14,011 nt of DNA. Source: Streptosporangiaceae bacterium. GTDB taxonomy: Bacteria; Actinomycetota; Actinomycetes; Streptosporangiales; Streptosporangiaceae. Each line of letters opens with the position of its first letter. Position 1 is the first letter of the stretch. The notes under the pieces were generated by a model. That model ran no database searches. It was not told where the DNA came from and saw only the letters and a list, made by a program, of their open reading frames with translations. Of the stretch, positions 1 to 7,565 are shown in pieces. The stretch spans positions 1 through 14,011 of the forward strand of contig JASHSO010000427.1 of the NCBI GenBank assembly GCA_030038715.1, read 5' to 3'. The position numbers and the translations under genes were made by a program.

Positions 1-21
1 GCACGCGACCTCTCATAGTCC

Positions 22-1086
22 TCATCGTTCCACGTAAGAGCCGGGTTGGGGACCGGCTAGACGGCCGGCTTCCACACTCAGGCTACGCAGGTTACCCGCA
101 GTGACGGGTTCAATCACGCCGTGTTCGGTCACCAGCGCGCTGATCAGCGATGGCGGCGTGACGTCGAAGGCCGGGTTGTAGGCCGGTGTTCCTTCGGGTG
201 CGACCTGGTATCCGTTGACGGCAGCGACCTCGTCCGACGGCCTGTGCTCGACCGGGATGCAGGCGCCGTCGGGAGTTGCGAAGTCCACCGTGGAGACCGG
301 CGCGACGATGACAAACGGCACGGCATGCTGCCTGGCAAGCACAGCCAAGCCGTACGTACCCACCTTGTTAGCCACGCTTCCGTCGGCAGCGATCCGGTCC
401 GCGCCGGTGAGCACCAGGTCCACCTGTCCCGAGGCCATCAGCGACCCGGCAGCACCGTCAGCGAGTAGGGCGTGCGGTATTCCGGCCCGGCCGGCCTCCC
501 ACGCCGTGAGCCGTGCGCCCTGCAGCAGCGGCCTGGTCTCGTCGATCCAGAGCCTGGCTAGGCGGCCCGACCGATGCGCGGCCAGGATGACGGCGAACGC
601 GGTCCCCTCTCCCGCCGACACCAGGCTGCCGGTGTTGCAGTGGGTGAGAATCCGGGCACCGGGCGGCACCAGCCGCAGGCCGTGCGCTGCCATGGCAGCA
701 CTGGCTGCGGCATCCTCCGCGGCGATCGTCCTGGCCTGCGCCAGTGCGGCCGCGGCGCCCTCGCCGGGTGCGGCGTCGCGGTAGGCCTGCAGTGCCCTGC
801 GAACACCCCAGCCCAGGTTCACAGCCGTTGGCCGGGCCGCCGCCAGCCGTCCCGCCGCCTCTGCCACGTCTTCTCCGCGCAGAGCGGCCAGCGCCACGCC
901 GTATGCGCCTGCCACACCCAGCAACGGCGCGCCCCGGACCACTAGGGCACCGATGGCCGCCACGAGCTGCCCGACATCGGCGCATGTCACGACGGCCGTC
1001 ACGGACGGCAGCCTGGTCTGGTCGAGCAACTCGATGGCCGGGCCATCCGGCGGGTCGATCCAGCGCAGGGCGCCAGGCCCGGTCAG
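22..1086 (-). CDS. mtnA: S-methyl-5-thioribose-1-phosphate isomerase
   Basis: Converts methylthioribose-1-phosphate to methylthioribulose-1-phosphate in cytosolic methylthioadenosine (methionine) salvage. Numbered from the in-frame TTG at 1029, the catalytic cysteine is C131 in HCNTGSLVSAGEGTA and the catalytic aspartate is D211 in GADRIAADGSVANKVGT. The substrate-binding DETRPLLQGARLT segment (163-175) and the C-terminal NPAFDVTP (285-292) are also present. Starting at TTG1029 (335 aa) would cut off a segment reading ALRWIDPPDGPAIE, which lines up with the usual MtnA N-terminus (RTIEW...LLDQT). I therefore place the start at CTG 1086-1084 (354 aa, the usual family length). This CTG overlaps the TGA of the LCP gene as CTGA. 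No ATG, GTG or TTG occurs in this frame between 1029 and the overlap. It is probably co-transcribed with, and translationally coupled to, the LCP gene. The function is secure and the start is not. Confidence 0.93.
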   Translation of the reverse strand: MTGPGALRWIDPPDGPAIELLDQTRLPSVTAVVTCADVGQLVAAIGALVVRGAPLLGVAGAYGVALAALRGEDVAEAAGRLAAARPTAVNLGWGVRRALQAYRDAAPGEGAAAALAQARTIAAEDAAASAAMAAHGLRLVPPGARILTHCNTGSLVSAGEGTAFAVILAAHRSGRLARLWIDETRPLLQGARLTAWEAGRAGIPHALLADGAAGSLMASGQVDLVLTGADRIAADGSVANKVGTYGLAVLARQHAVPFVIVAPVSTVDFATPDGACIPVEHRPSDEVAAVNGYQVAPEGTPAYNPAFDVTPPSLISALVTEHGVIEPVTAGNLRSLSVEAGRLAGPQPGSYVER

Positions 1087-2633
1087 TTCACGCAGGGTAT
1101 GCCGTCCTTCGCGCTCACCGCACCGCCCTGCGGACCCGTGGTCGGTGCGACCACTGATGGCGAAGGTGACGGCGTAGCCGCCACGCCGATGGAGGCCGGC
1201 ACCGCGGTGGCATCGCTGCCGAGCAGGATTTCTACGTGATCGGCCGCCACCGACGAACTCAACGTCGCAGTGGTGCCGAATGCTGCGGCAATCCCGTCCG
1301 CGTTCGTGGCGGCGCCGGCGCCGTACAGCACGGTTGTTGTCGTGCGGGCGCTGGTATCGCCGATCTCGCCTGCCTGGTATCCGACGGCGCCAAGTGCCGC
1401 GGAGACGGCGTGGGCGAGGTTGGCCGTGTAACCGCCGTTGAACACGTCGACCGTAATCTTCGAGTTGGCGATGGCCTTCCCGGTGGCATCTGCCTGCGCG
1501 CCATGCGCCTTGGCGGAGCCGGTCGACGGCGCGAAAGTGTCGTGCACGATCTGCTTGATGTAGGTGGGATTGACGACATTGGCGTCCTGGCCGTCGATTG
1601 TCTCGTAGCCGACGATTGGCAGCGTGTGGAAGACAAGATTGGCGCTAGTCAGACTGCGCGCCTCGAGGGCGAAGTCGAGCAGGTTCCAGCCCGCGTCTGT
1701 GATCACGTACTGCTTGGCCACGTTCAGCAGCGCCTCGATCTTCGTAACATCGTTGAGCACTCCCTCGGTCCGCAGCTGGTGCAGCACGGAGTCGAGGAAA
1801 GCCTGCTGCCGGTGCGTGCGGTCCAGATCGCCGTTGGGCAGCCCGTCGCGCTGCCGGACGAAAGCCAGCGCCTGCGAGGCGTCTAGGTGCTGGTAGCCGG
1901 CATGGAAGTGGGCGCCGGAGTTGGGATCGTTGACGGCGTGCTTCAGGCAGACCTCAACGCCGCCCAGAACCTTCGCTAGCTCATAGAACCCATACAGGTT
2001 GACGACCGCGAAGTGGTCGATGTGCACTCCGGTCAGCTTCTCTACGGTGGCAACGGCGGCTGCCTGGCCGGCCTCGTTCCCTACGTAAGCAAGCCGGTCC
2101 TGCTTGATGTTCGGGTACTTGGCGAGGAGCTCCTGTTCCTTGTAGAACATGCTGACGCCATACGCCTGATCGATCTTGCCTTGCTGCTCTGGCCCTACAG
2201 TGTCGGCGAACTGGACCCAGTCATCTCGCGGAATGGAGAAGCCGACAGCCTTGGTGCCATTGGCGAAGATGTGGATGAGGATGAGAGTGTTGGTGTCGTT
2301 TCCGCCAGTGCCGTTCGCGACAGCCTGCGCGCTGCCAGCGTGCAGCTTGGCCAGGATGCGCTCGGGCAAGATGTTGCCGTTCCAGTACCGGCGGCTCTCT
2401 ACGCCCATCAAGAGGATGTTCTGGGTGCCAAGCGACGGACCGCTGACTATCGCGTGCGAGCTGCCGATGCTGTGCACACTGCGGACGATCACCGAGGACA
2501 ACCCGCTAACGACAAGGACCACCGCAGACAGCATGCAGGTGAGCACATAGCCGGTCCGCGCAGCGACCTTGTGCCCCGCTGGCGCGAAGGCCGGTGCCTG
2601 GCGACTGCCCATGGATCCCCTTAGGCCAGCCAT
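1083..2633 (-). CDS. LCP-family (LytR-CpsA-Psr) cell-wall glycopolymer transferase with LytR_C domain
   Basis: LCP proteins are membrane-anchored phosphotransferases that attach lipid-linked polymers to peptidoglycan outside the cell. The 516-aa product has one membrane helix at about 28-50, then an LCP domain at about 70-290. Visible motifs are NDTNTLILIHI (112-122), SIPRDDW (133-139) with the phosphate-binding Arg, KIDQAYG (153-159), and the signature running from HLDASQALAFVRQRD (249-263) to DLDRTHRQQ (269-277). A LytR_C domain (ITVDVFNGGYTANLA, 393-407) precedes a Pro/Ser-rich tail. The ATG at 2633 has GGGG 3 nt upstream. An ATG at 2612 (residue 8) has a better-spaced AAGGGG and could be the real start. 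The gene ends inside mtnA and is divergent from the DUF6542 gene. The polymer it transfers cannot be inferred. Confidence 0.92.
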   Translation of the reverse strand: MAGLRGSMGSRQAPAFAPAGHKVAARTGYVLTCMLSAVVLVVSGLSSVIVRSVHSIGSSHAIVSGPSLGTQNILLMGVESRRYWNGNILPERILAKLHAGSAQAVANGTGGNDTNTLILIHIFANGTKAVGFSIPRDDWVQFADTVGPEQQGKIDQAYGVSMFYKEQELLAKYPNIKQDRLAYVGNEAGQAAAVATVEKLTGVHIDHFAVVNLYGFYELAKVLGGVEVCLKHAVNDPNSGAHFHAGYQHLDASQALAFVRQRDGLPNGDLDRTHRQQAFLDSVLHQLRTEGVLNDVTKIEALLNVAKQYVITDAGWNLLDFALEARSLTSANLVFHTLPIVGYETIDGQDANVVNPTYIKQIVHDTFAPSTGSAKAHGAQADATGKAIANSKITVDVFNGGYTANLAHAVSAALGAVGYQAGEIGDTSARTTTTVLYGAGAATNADGIAAAFGTTATLSSSVAADHVEILLGSDATAVPASIGVAATPSPSPSVVAPTTGPQGGAVSAKDGIPCVN

Positions 2634-2699
2634 TTCCCCGATGGGTGAACACTACCTGCACTCATAGCCACCTAGACATGACAGCTAACCTTGGGGAGC
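2634..2699. promoter_or_regulatory. Divergent promoter region between LCP and DUF6542 genes
   Basis: This 66-bp spacer separates two divergent genes and must hold both start signals. On the plus strand TAACCT at 2686-2691 fits the actinobacterial TANNNT -10 pattern and ends 8 nt before the ATG at 2700, which is the leaderless arrangement. No clear -35 is seen. On the minus strand TAGTGT, about 20 nt before the LCP ATG, is a weaker candidate. The plus-strand call favours ATG2700 over the TTG at 2691 as the DUF6542 start. Confidence 0.4.
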
Positions 2700-3722
2700 A
2701 TGCGAGAGGCACGGGGGACAGAGCCGCGCTCGCACGCGACAAATAGTGATGGGCGGGCGGTTAGGCGCGATTTGCCGCTAAAGGCCGGTAAGCCGCAGTC
2801 CGCTGCGCGCCCCGTCCGGCTCTGGGGCACCAGGCCCGCCAGGCTCGGGGTACTCACGGTGCTCGCTGGTGCCGCGGTGGGCCTGATCCTGACAGCCGTG
2901 ATGGGCCGGGAGCCGGGCTTTATGCTGGGCCTCTGCGTGCTGATCGCGACCGCGGTCGCGGTTCTGGCTGTGCGCCCGCGAGCCAGCTACTTGATCATTC
3001 CGGTTCCCGCACTGGCTTACGTCGTTGCTGCCATCCTGGCCGGGTCCATTCACGACCACTCACTCGAAAAGTCGCACACCGCCCTGGTCATCACGGGAGT
3101 GCAGTGGGTCGCCAGTGGCTTTACCCCGATGCTCATAGCCACCGGGCTGGCCATCGTGGTCTCTTCGGTTCGCTGGCTGGCCAGCGTTCCAAGATCGTCG
3201 GAGCCAGCGGGGTCCCGGCACCGACCGGCCAGGGCTCTCCCAGTGCCGGGCCCGAGGCCTGCCGACCGGCCCGCGCCGGACGCGGGCCGCGCTGCATCGA
3301 TCTCCGCCGATCCCCAAGCAGCCGCAGACCTCAAAGCGTCGGATGCGGACCGAACGATACCGAACTTGGGCCGCATGGCGCCGGACCCGGTAGATCCCCG
3401 GGTGGCTGCGGACCCCCCGGCAGCGAACGCGAACCGGACGACACCGAACGCGAACCGCACTATGTCGAACGCAGAGCGCGCGCTACCGAGCGCTCGCCGT
3501 CCGGGATCGCAGGCGGGGCAGCCGGGACCGCAGACGGGGCAGCCGGGACCGCAGACCGGGCAGCCGGGACCGCAGACCGGCGAGCAGAGACCGCAGACCG
3601 GCGAGCCGAGACCGCAGGCAGATCGCCCGGCACCGCAGGCAGATCGCCCCGGACCGCAGGCAGATCGCCCCGGACCGGACTCGGGCCAGCCGACGCCAAC
3701 CGGTCCCATCCGTCCCAGCTGA
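2700..3722 (+). CDS. DUF6542-domain membrane protein with repetitive Pro/Gln-rich C-terminal tail
   Basis: Function unknown. Numbered from a possible TTG start at 2691, a basic N-terminal stretch is followed by a hydrophobic block with four likely helices at about 52-71, 76-93, 100-119 and 144-161. The order and spacing match the actinobacterial DUF6542 membrane domain, beginning near RPARLGVLTVLAG and ending at IVVSSVRWL. From about residue 165 the protein is disordered, rich in Pro, Arg, Asp and Gln. From 246 it has heptapeptide periodicity (NANRTTP, NANRTMS, then GPQTGQP/RPQADRP units to 334). I chose ATG2700 because a -10-like TAACCT sits 8 nt before it; TTG2691 would add three residues. 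Its stop lies 2 nt from the stop of the convergent SAHase-like gene, leaving no room for an independent terminator. Confidence 0.75.
   Translation: MREARGTEPRSHATNSDGRAVRRDLPLKAGKPQSAARPVRLWGTRPARLGVLTVLAGAAVGLILTAVMGREPGFMLGLCVLIATAVAVLAVRPRASYLIIPVPALAYVVAAILAGSIHDHSLEKSHTALVITGVQWVASGFTPMLIATGLAIVVSSVRWLASVPRSSEPAGSRHRPARALPVPGPRPADRPAPDAGRAASISADPQAAADLKASDADRTIPNLGRMAPDPVDPRVAADPPAANANRTTPNANRTMSNAERALPSARRPGSQAGQPGPQTGQPGPQTGQPGPQTGEQRPQTGEPRPQADRPAPQADRPGPQADRPGPDSGQPTPTGPIRPS
3504..3692 (+). repeat. 21-bp coding tandem repeat (nine heptapeptide units)
   Basis: Nine consecutive 21-bp units encode GSQAGQP, GPQTGQP, GPQTGQP, GPQTGEQ, RPQTGEP, RPQADRP, APQADRP, GPQADRP and GPDSGQP. The core DNA unit reads roughly gggaccgcagac followed by cgggcagcc or a variant. 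The units change gradually from QTGQ to QADR type, as expected from stepwise duplication. A more degenerate 7-residue period (NANRTTP, NANRTMS, NAERALP) begins at about 3426. Because 21 is a multiple of three, the repeat also keeps other frames open on both strands, which explains several spurious reading frames here. Confidence 0.9.
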
Positions 3723-3724
3723 CG

Positions 3725-5047
3725 CTAGGAGCCCTGCTGCCACGACTCCAGGTATGCGAGCTGAGCGCCGGTCAAGGTATCGATCCTGGTGCCGAGCGAC
3801 GTGAGCGTCAGGCTGGCAACTCGGGCATCGATTGCTGGTGGCACGTCGAGTACCCGGGCGGCGGCTTCGCGCGGATCGTCGCGGCCCGCGAGCCACTCCA
3901 GGGCAAGCGCCTGGACAGCAAACGAGGTGTCCATGACCGCAGCCGGGTTACCCTCGGCGGCTACCAGGTTCACCACTCTGCCCTCGGCCAGCAGGACCAG
4001 CCGACGGCCGTCGGCGAGCACGTACTCGTCGGCGTGCGGCCGGATGCGCAGGTTGACCTGGGAAGCAAGGCCCGCCAGCGCCTGGACGTCGATCTCCACG
4101 TCGAAGTGTCCGGCGTTCGCGAGAATGGCACCGTCGCGCATCCGCTCGACCTCTGCGGCGCTGATTACCTCGCGACTGCCTGTCGCTGTGACGAACAACT
4201 CGCCTACCTCGGCGGCCTCGGCCATCGGCATGACACGGTAGCCCTGCATGATGGCGCCGAGCGCCCGGACCGGGTCTACCTCGGTGACGACGACCTGCGC
4301 GCCAAGGCCGCGAGCCCGCTCGGCGATGCCGGAGCCGCATGGCCCAAAGCCGGCCACGACCACGGTCTTCCCCGCGACGAGCGTATTGGTAGCCCGCATG
4401 ATCCCGTCGAGCACCGCCTGGCCAGTGCCGTACTGGTGATCGATCATCCGCCTGGTCGCCGACGCGTCCGCGGCCATCACGGGAAATGCCAGCGAACCTG
4501 CCGCTGCCATCCGTCGTAGCCTGGCGGCCCCGGTGGAGGTCGCCTCGCAGCCGCCTCGCACGCCAGCCAGCAGCTCGGCCCGTTCCTCGTGCAGCGTGTT
4601 GACCAAGTCACCGCCGTCGTCCATCAGCAGGTCGGGTCGGCTGTCCAGGACCCGATGAATGTGCTCGTAGTAGCCGCCACGATCGACGCCGGACCGGGCC
4701 TGCACGGTCACCGCTGGCTCGGCAGCCAGCGCCGCGGCGATGTCATCCTGCGTAGACAGCGGGTTGGAGGCTGCCAGGTGCACGCGCGCTCCACCGGCCG
4801 TCAGCACCCGGACCAGCACCGCGGTCTCCGCCGTGACGTGCAGGCAAGCGCCGATAGTCAGGTCGGCGAACGGCCGCTGCCCGGCGAAGGCCGTCGCCAG
4901 CATCGCGAGCACAGGCATCGACCGCTCGGCCCAAGCGATCCTGGGCTGGCCGACCAGCGCCAGCCCAGGATCGGCGACATCGGAGGCCGCCCCGGTCTGC
5001 CCGTCTCGCGGGTCAGTACCGGTAATGATCCGGCTTGTACGGGCCAT
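3725..5047 (-). CDS. Archaeal/Thermotoga-type S-adenosylhomocysteinase homologue with substituted active-site residues
   Basis: The 440-aa product is clearly a SAHase fold. It has [11 protein letters not shown] (68-78), SNPLSTQDD (94-102), DDGGD (143-147), a Rossmann motif [11 protein letters not shown] (230-240), [10 protein letters not shown] (254-263) and [11 protein letters not shown] (310-320). The short type ([14 protein letters not shown]-terminal LESWQ rather than PDHYRY) matches the archaeal/Thermotoga branch, some members of which act on S-inosylhomocysteine. Several pocket positions conserved in working enzymes are changed: EETTT to EATST (168-172), the VND asparagine to D194, the catalytic Lys to R199, DN to D203-H204, and the adenine-side GHP to GNP (N367). 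Activity is therefore doubtful or altered. The start overlaps ahcY by 35 nt and has no clear Shine-Dalgarno sequence, so translational coupling is likely. No other ATG or GTG precedes the conserved domain. Confidence 0.88.
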   Translation of the reverse strand: MARTSRIITGTDPRDGQTGAASDVADPGLALVGQPRIAWAERSMPVLAMLATAFAGQRPFADLTIGACLHVTAETAVLVRVLTAGGARVHLAASNPLSTQDDIAAALAAEPAVTVQARSGVDRGGYYEHIHRVLDSRPDLLMDDGGDLVNTLHEERAELLAGVRGGCEATSTGAARLRRMAAAGSLAFPVMAADASATRRMIDHQYGTGQAVLDGIMRATNTLVAGKTVVVAGFGPCGSGIAERARGLGAQVVVTEVDPVRALGAIMQGYRVMPMAEAAEVGELFVTATGSREVISAAEVERMRDGAILANAGHFDVEIDVQALAGLASQVNLRIRPHADEYVLADGRRLVLLAEGRVVNLVAAEGNPAAVMDTSFAVQALALEWLAGRDDPREAAARVLDVPPAIDARVASLTLTSLGTRIDTLTGAQLAYLESWQQGS

Positions 5048-6458
5048 CGACCGGAACGCCGATGTAGGCTGCCTGCTCCTTGGTCAGGACGGTCAGCCGG
5101 GCGCCGAGCGCGTCCAGGTGCAACCGAGCGACCTTCTCGTCCAGATGCTTGGGCAGCACGTGCACGCCGAGCGAGTAATGGTCGGTCTTGGTGAACAGCT
5201 CGACCTGGGCGATCACCTGGTTTGTGAAGCTGTTGGACATCACGAAGCTCGGGTGTCCGGTGGCGTTGCCCAGGTTCAGCAGTCTGCCCTCGGACAGGAT
5301 GATGACCGAATGCCCATCCGGAAACGTCCACTCGTCGACCTGCGGCTTCACGTTCGTGCGCTTGATGCCCGGCAACCTGGCGAGCCCGGCCATGTCGATC
5401 TCGTTGTCGAAGTGCCCGATGTTACCGACGATGGCCTGATGCTTCATCCGGCTCATGTGCTCGGCGGTGATGATGTGGAAGTTGCCGGTCGCGCTGATGA
5501 AGATGTCCGCTGTCTCGACCACGTCCTCGAGTCGCGCCACCTGATAGCCGTCCATTGCCGCCTGCAGCGCACAGATAGGGTCGATCTCGGTAACGATGAC
5601 CCGCGCACCCTGGCCGCGCAGCGACTCGCAGCAGCCCTTGCCCACGTCGCCGTAACCGCAGATCACGGTCGCCTTGCCACCGATGAGAACGTCGGTCGCC
5701 CGGTTGATGCCGTCCACGAGCGAGTGCCGACACCCGTACTTGTTGTCGAACTTGGACTTCGTCACCGAGTCGTTGACGTTTATCGCCGGGAAGCGCAGCG
5801 TACCTGCCCTTGCCATCTCGTAGAGGCGGTGCACCCCCGTTGTCGTCTCCTCGGTCACGCCCTTGATGCCGGCCGCCATCGCGGTCCACTTTGCTGGCTC
5901 ATTTGCGAGGGTGCGGGCAAGCGCTGCGAGGACGACCTGCCACTCTTCCGGGTCGTCATCGCGGGCCGCTGGCACCACGCCGACCGCCTCGAACTCGGCG
6001 CCCTTGTGCACCAGCAAGGTGGCGTCGCCGCCATCGTCTAGCAGCATGTCCGGCCCGGTATGGCCGGGCCAGGTGAGCGCCTGCTCGGTGCACCACCAGT
6101 ACTGCTCCAGTGTCTCGCCCTTCCAGGCGAAGACCGGGATACCCCGCGGCTCGTCGGGGGTGCCATCCGGCCCCACGGCCACCGCTGCGGCAGCGTGGTC
6201 CTGGGTCGAGAAGATGTTGCACGATGCCCAGCGCACTTGCGCCCCGAGCGCGCGCAACGTCTCGATCAGGACCGCGGTCTGGACCGTCATGTGCAGCGAT
6301 CCAGTGATCCGCGCTCCAGCCAGCGGCTGAGCATCGGCGTACTCGGCCCTGACGGCCATCAGGCCGGGCATCTCGTGCTCGGCCAGCCTGATCTCCCGGC
6401 GGCCGAAGTCCGCCAGCGAAAGGTCGGCGACCTTGAAGGGTACTGTCTCGACAGCCAT
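5013..6458 (-). CDS. ahcY: S-adenosylhomocysteine hydrolase (adenosylhomocysteinase)
   Basis: Hydrolyses S-adenosylhomocysteine to adenosine and homocysteine with bound NAD, relieving product inhibition of methyltransferases. From the ATG at 6458 the protein has 481 aa, normal for the bacterial long form, with the usual insert around 155-195. All diagnostic residues are present: LHMTVQTA (55-62), [10 protein letters not shown] (79-88), DDGGD (141-145), EETTTG (203-208), [12 protein letters not shown] (228-239, catalytic K234 and D238), C243, NAD motif CGYGDVGKG (267-275), IGHFDNEID (347-355), [11 protein letters not shown] (399-409) and C-terminal KPDHYRY. The start is fixed by GGAGGA five nt upstream. 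An in-frame ATG at 6587 would add 43 Arg-rich residues without family support and is rejected. It is first in a two-gene operon with the SAHase-like paralogue. Confidence 0.97.
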   Translation of the reverse strand: MAVETVPFKVADLSLADFGRREIRLAEHEMPGLMAVRAEYADAQPLAGARITGSLHMTVQTAVLIETLRALGAQVRWASCNIFSTQDHAAAAVAVGPDGTPDEPRGIPVFAWKGETLEQYWWCTEQALTWPGHTGPDMLLDDGGDATLLVHKGAEFEAVGVVPAARDDDPEEWQVVLAALARTLANEPAKWTAMAAGIKGVTEETTTGVHRLYEMARAGTLRFPAINVNDSVTKSKFDNKYGCRHSLVDGINRATDVLIGGKATVICGYGDVGKGCCESLRGQGARVIVTEIDPICALQAAMDGYQVARLEDVVETADIFISATGNFHIITAEHMSRMKHQAIVGNIGHFDNEIDMAGLARLPGIKRTNVKPQVDEWTFPDGHSVIILSEGRLLNLGNATGHPSFVMSNSFTNQVIAQVELFTKTDHYSLGVHVLPKHLDEKVARLHLDALGARLTVLTKEQAAYIGVPVDGPYKPDHYRY

Positions 6459-6463
6459 TCGGG

Positions 6464-6469
6464 TCCTCC
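6464..6469 (-). promoter_or_regulatory. Shine-Dalgarno site of ahcY
   Basis: On the minus strand this reads GGAGGA, five nt before the ATG at 6458. It decides the start of ahcY against the longer in-frame alternative at 6587. Confidence 0.85.
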
Positions 6470-6661
6470 AGCTCTGTCGGTTTCCGGCTCTGGCGCCGCA
6501 TCTCCTAGCGAGCTCGGGCGCCTCCACTTCCAGTGCTCCCATAACCCGGATCGGGCTTCGGCAGCGAGTCCGCTCGAACCACGGCACGACGGTACGACAG
6601 CAGGGCCGCTTCTCGCACCCTCAGGGCACTATTCTTAACAAAAAGATGTAAGATTTAGATT
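6470..6661. promoter_or_regulatory. ahcY leader and divergent ahcY/MerR promoter region
   Basis: About 190 bp separate ahcY from the divergent MerR-like gene. The half next to MerR is strikingly AT-rich (6631-6661) against a GC-rich background. It carries TAAGAT (6649-6654), a TANNNT -10 ending 7 nt before the MerR ATG, so that mRNA is probably leaderless. A dyad TCTTA-N11-TAAGA (6633-6637 / 6649-6653) and a direct repeat AAGAT-GT-AAGAT overlap it and could be an operator. On the ahcY side the rest would be a leader of up to about 150 nt. GGCGCC at 6492-6497 and 6517-6522 can pair as a 6-bp stem. I see no convincing SAH or SAM riboswitch core. Confidence 0.5.
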
Positions 6662-7096
6662 ATGCGGATCACCGAAGCCACCCGGCAGCTCGACATCACG
6701 CCGAGGATGCTCCGGTATCGGGAGTCCCTCGGCCTGCTGCCGGTGCTCCGTCCCACAGCTCGAGGCCGTCTGGGCCGACCGACGCCGACATATTCCGCGG
6801 CCGACCGGGCTGGGGCGCATCGGCAGCTCAGCGACGCCGATCTGGCCGCGGCGTCGCTCGGCCTGTCCATCGAGCGCCGGTATGACATAAGCCCTGTTGC
6901 GCTCGCATTCGGCATCCGCGTGCTTGCCGACCCGCGGGTGCTGGCCGACGTCGCGGAGCTCGGCAGGCGCATCGGTCGCATACCACCCCTGCCCGCTCGT
7001 GCGCTGGACTTTGAGCAGGAACGAGCGCGACGCCTGCTCAGGCTCGACGACAAGAACTCTGGACCGGTCAGCCCGCGGCCGGCGGGATCACGGTGA
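6662..7096 (+). CDS. MerR-like transcriptional regulator (small)
   Basis: The 144-aa product starts with a MerR-type winged-helix DNA-binding segment: RITEATRQLDITPRMLRY at 2-19 matches the usual (I/R)xEAAxxLGITPRTLRYYE helix-turn-helix, followed by ESLGLLP. A wing region (RLGRPTPTYSAADRAG) and a helix-rich segment ending ISPVALAFGIRVLADPRV follow. There is no obvious C-terminal effector domain or metal-binding Cys pair, so the ligand is unknown. RYRES replaces the common RYYEE. The ATG is preceded by TAAGAT 7 nt upstream and no Shine-Dalgarno, consistent with leaderless translation. Being divergent from ahcY across an AT-rich dyad, it may control itself and ahcY; that is inference. Its 3' end overlaps the convergent XRE-cupin fragment by 29 nt. 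Confidence 0.7.
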   Translation: MRITEATRQLDITPRMLRYRESLGLLPVLRPTARGRLGRPTPTYSAADRAGAHRQLSDADLAAASLGLSIERRYDISPVALAFGIRVLADPRVLADVAELGRRIGRIPPLPARALDFEQERARRLLRLDDKNSGPVSPRPAGSR

Positions 7097-7529
7097 CCAT
7101 GGTAAGCACGGCGCGCCGATGGCCGTGGTTGGCGTAACCATGCTGCAGGTCGCCAGGGAACCTGGCGCACTCCCCCTGTCCCACCTGGTACCGGTGCCCC
7201 GCGACGGTCAGCGTCAGCTCGCCTGACTCCACCCAGGTCATCTCCCGCGTGGCGGGCGCGTGCGCCTCGCCGCCAAACTCCTCGCCAGGCTCGAGCTGCC
7301 AACGCCACAGCTCGGCGGCCCACGGCGGCGGCGTCGCGGCGATAATCGTCCCGGACCCGCCGGCCGGCCCATGCCACAGCACTCGTACCGCGGATGGCCC
7401 GGTGACCCGGACCACCGCCTCGTCGGCGCCCTCGAGCAGCCGCGTCACCGGGACACCGAACGCATCGGCTATCCGGGCGAGCGTGGCGAGGTTGGGATTG
7501 GACCGTCCCTGCTCCAGCGCGACGAGCAC
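7068..7529 (-). pseudogene. XRE-cupin transcriptional regulator lacking its 5' end
   Basis: XRE-cupin regulators have an N-terminal five-helix DNA-binding domain and a C-terminal ligand-sensing cupin. Here the cupin is complete (PGEEFGGEAHAP near 72-83, TWVESGELTLTVAGHRYQVGQG, FPGDLQHGYAN). Of the helix-turn-helix only the second half remains, from VSKGVLVALEQGRSNPN through LARIADAFGVPVTRLL. Upstream in the same frame is only PGLRPRSGVSKG and then the TGA stop of the araC gene (7566-7568), so helices 1-2 are missing. The only start is a GTG at 7529, inside the recognition region and with AAGGG too close to serve well as a ribosome site. The reading frame is intact, so a short protein of up to 153 aa could still be made, but normal DNA binding is unlikely. 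It may instead be a cupin-only remnant. Confidence 0.7.
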
Positions 7530-7565
7530 GCCCTTGCTGACGCCGGACCTCGGCCTGAGTCCGGG

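Noticed and set aside
3504..3692. CRISPR-like repeat array
   Set aside because: Units are head-to-tail 21-bp coding repeats without spacers; they preserve one reading frame.
3104..4519. Long plus-strand open frame (471 codons) across the DUF6542 and SAHase-like genes
   Set aside because: It is a shadow of two well-identified genes in other frames, kept open by high GC and the 21-bp repeats; its Arg/Gly/Pro composition is typical of shadows.
4740..6041. Long plus-strand open frame antisense to the two SAHase genes
   Set aside because: It lies opposite strongly conserved coding sequence and shows no recognisable domain or start signal.
6459..6587. 43-residue N-terminal extension of AhcY from ATG6587
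   Set aside because: The extension is Arg-rich, unlike any SAHase N-terminus, while ATG6458 has an ideal GGAGGA site and begins at the conserved region.
6470..6620. SAH or SAM riboswitch upstream of ahcY
   Set aside because: An AGGAGATGCGGCGCC-AGAGCC stretch slightly recalls the SAH aptamer core, but the conserved residues and pairing do not line up by eye. A covariance-model scan (Rfam RF01057 and SAM families) would decide; no hit would confirm the rejection.
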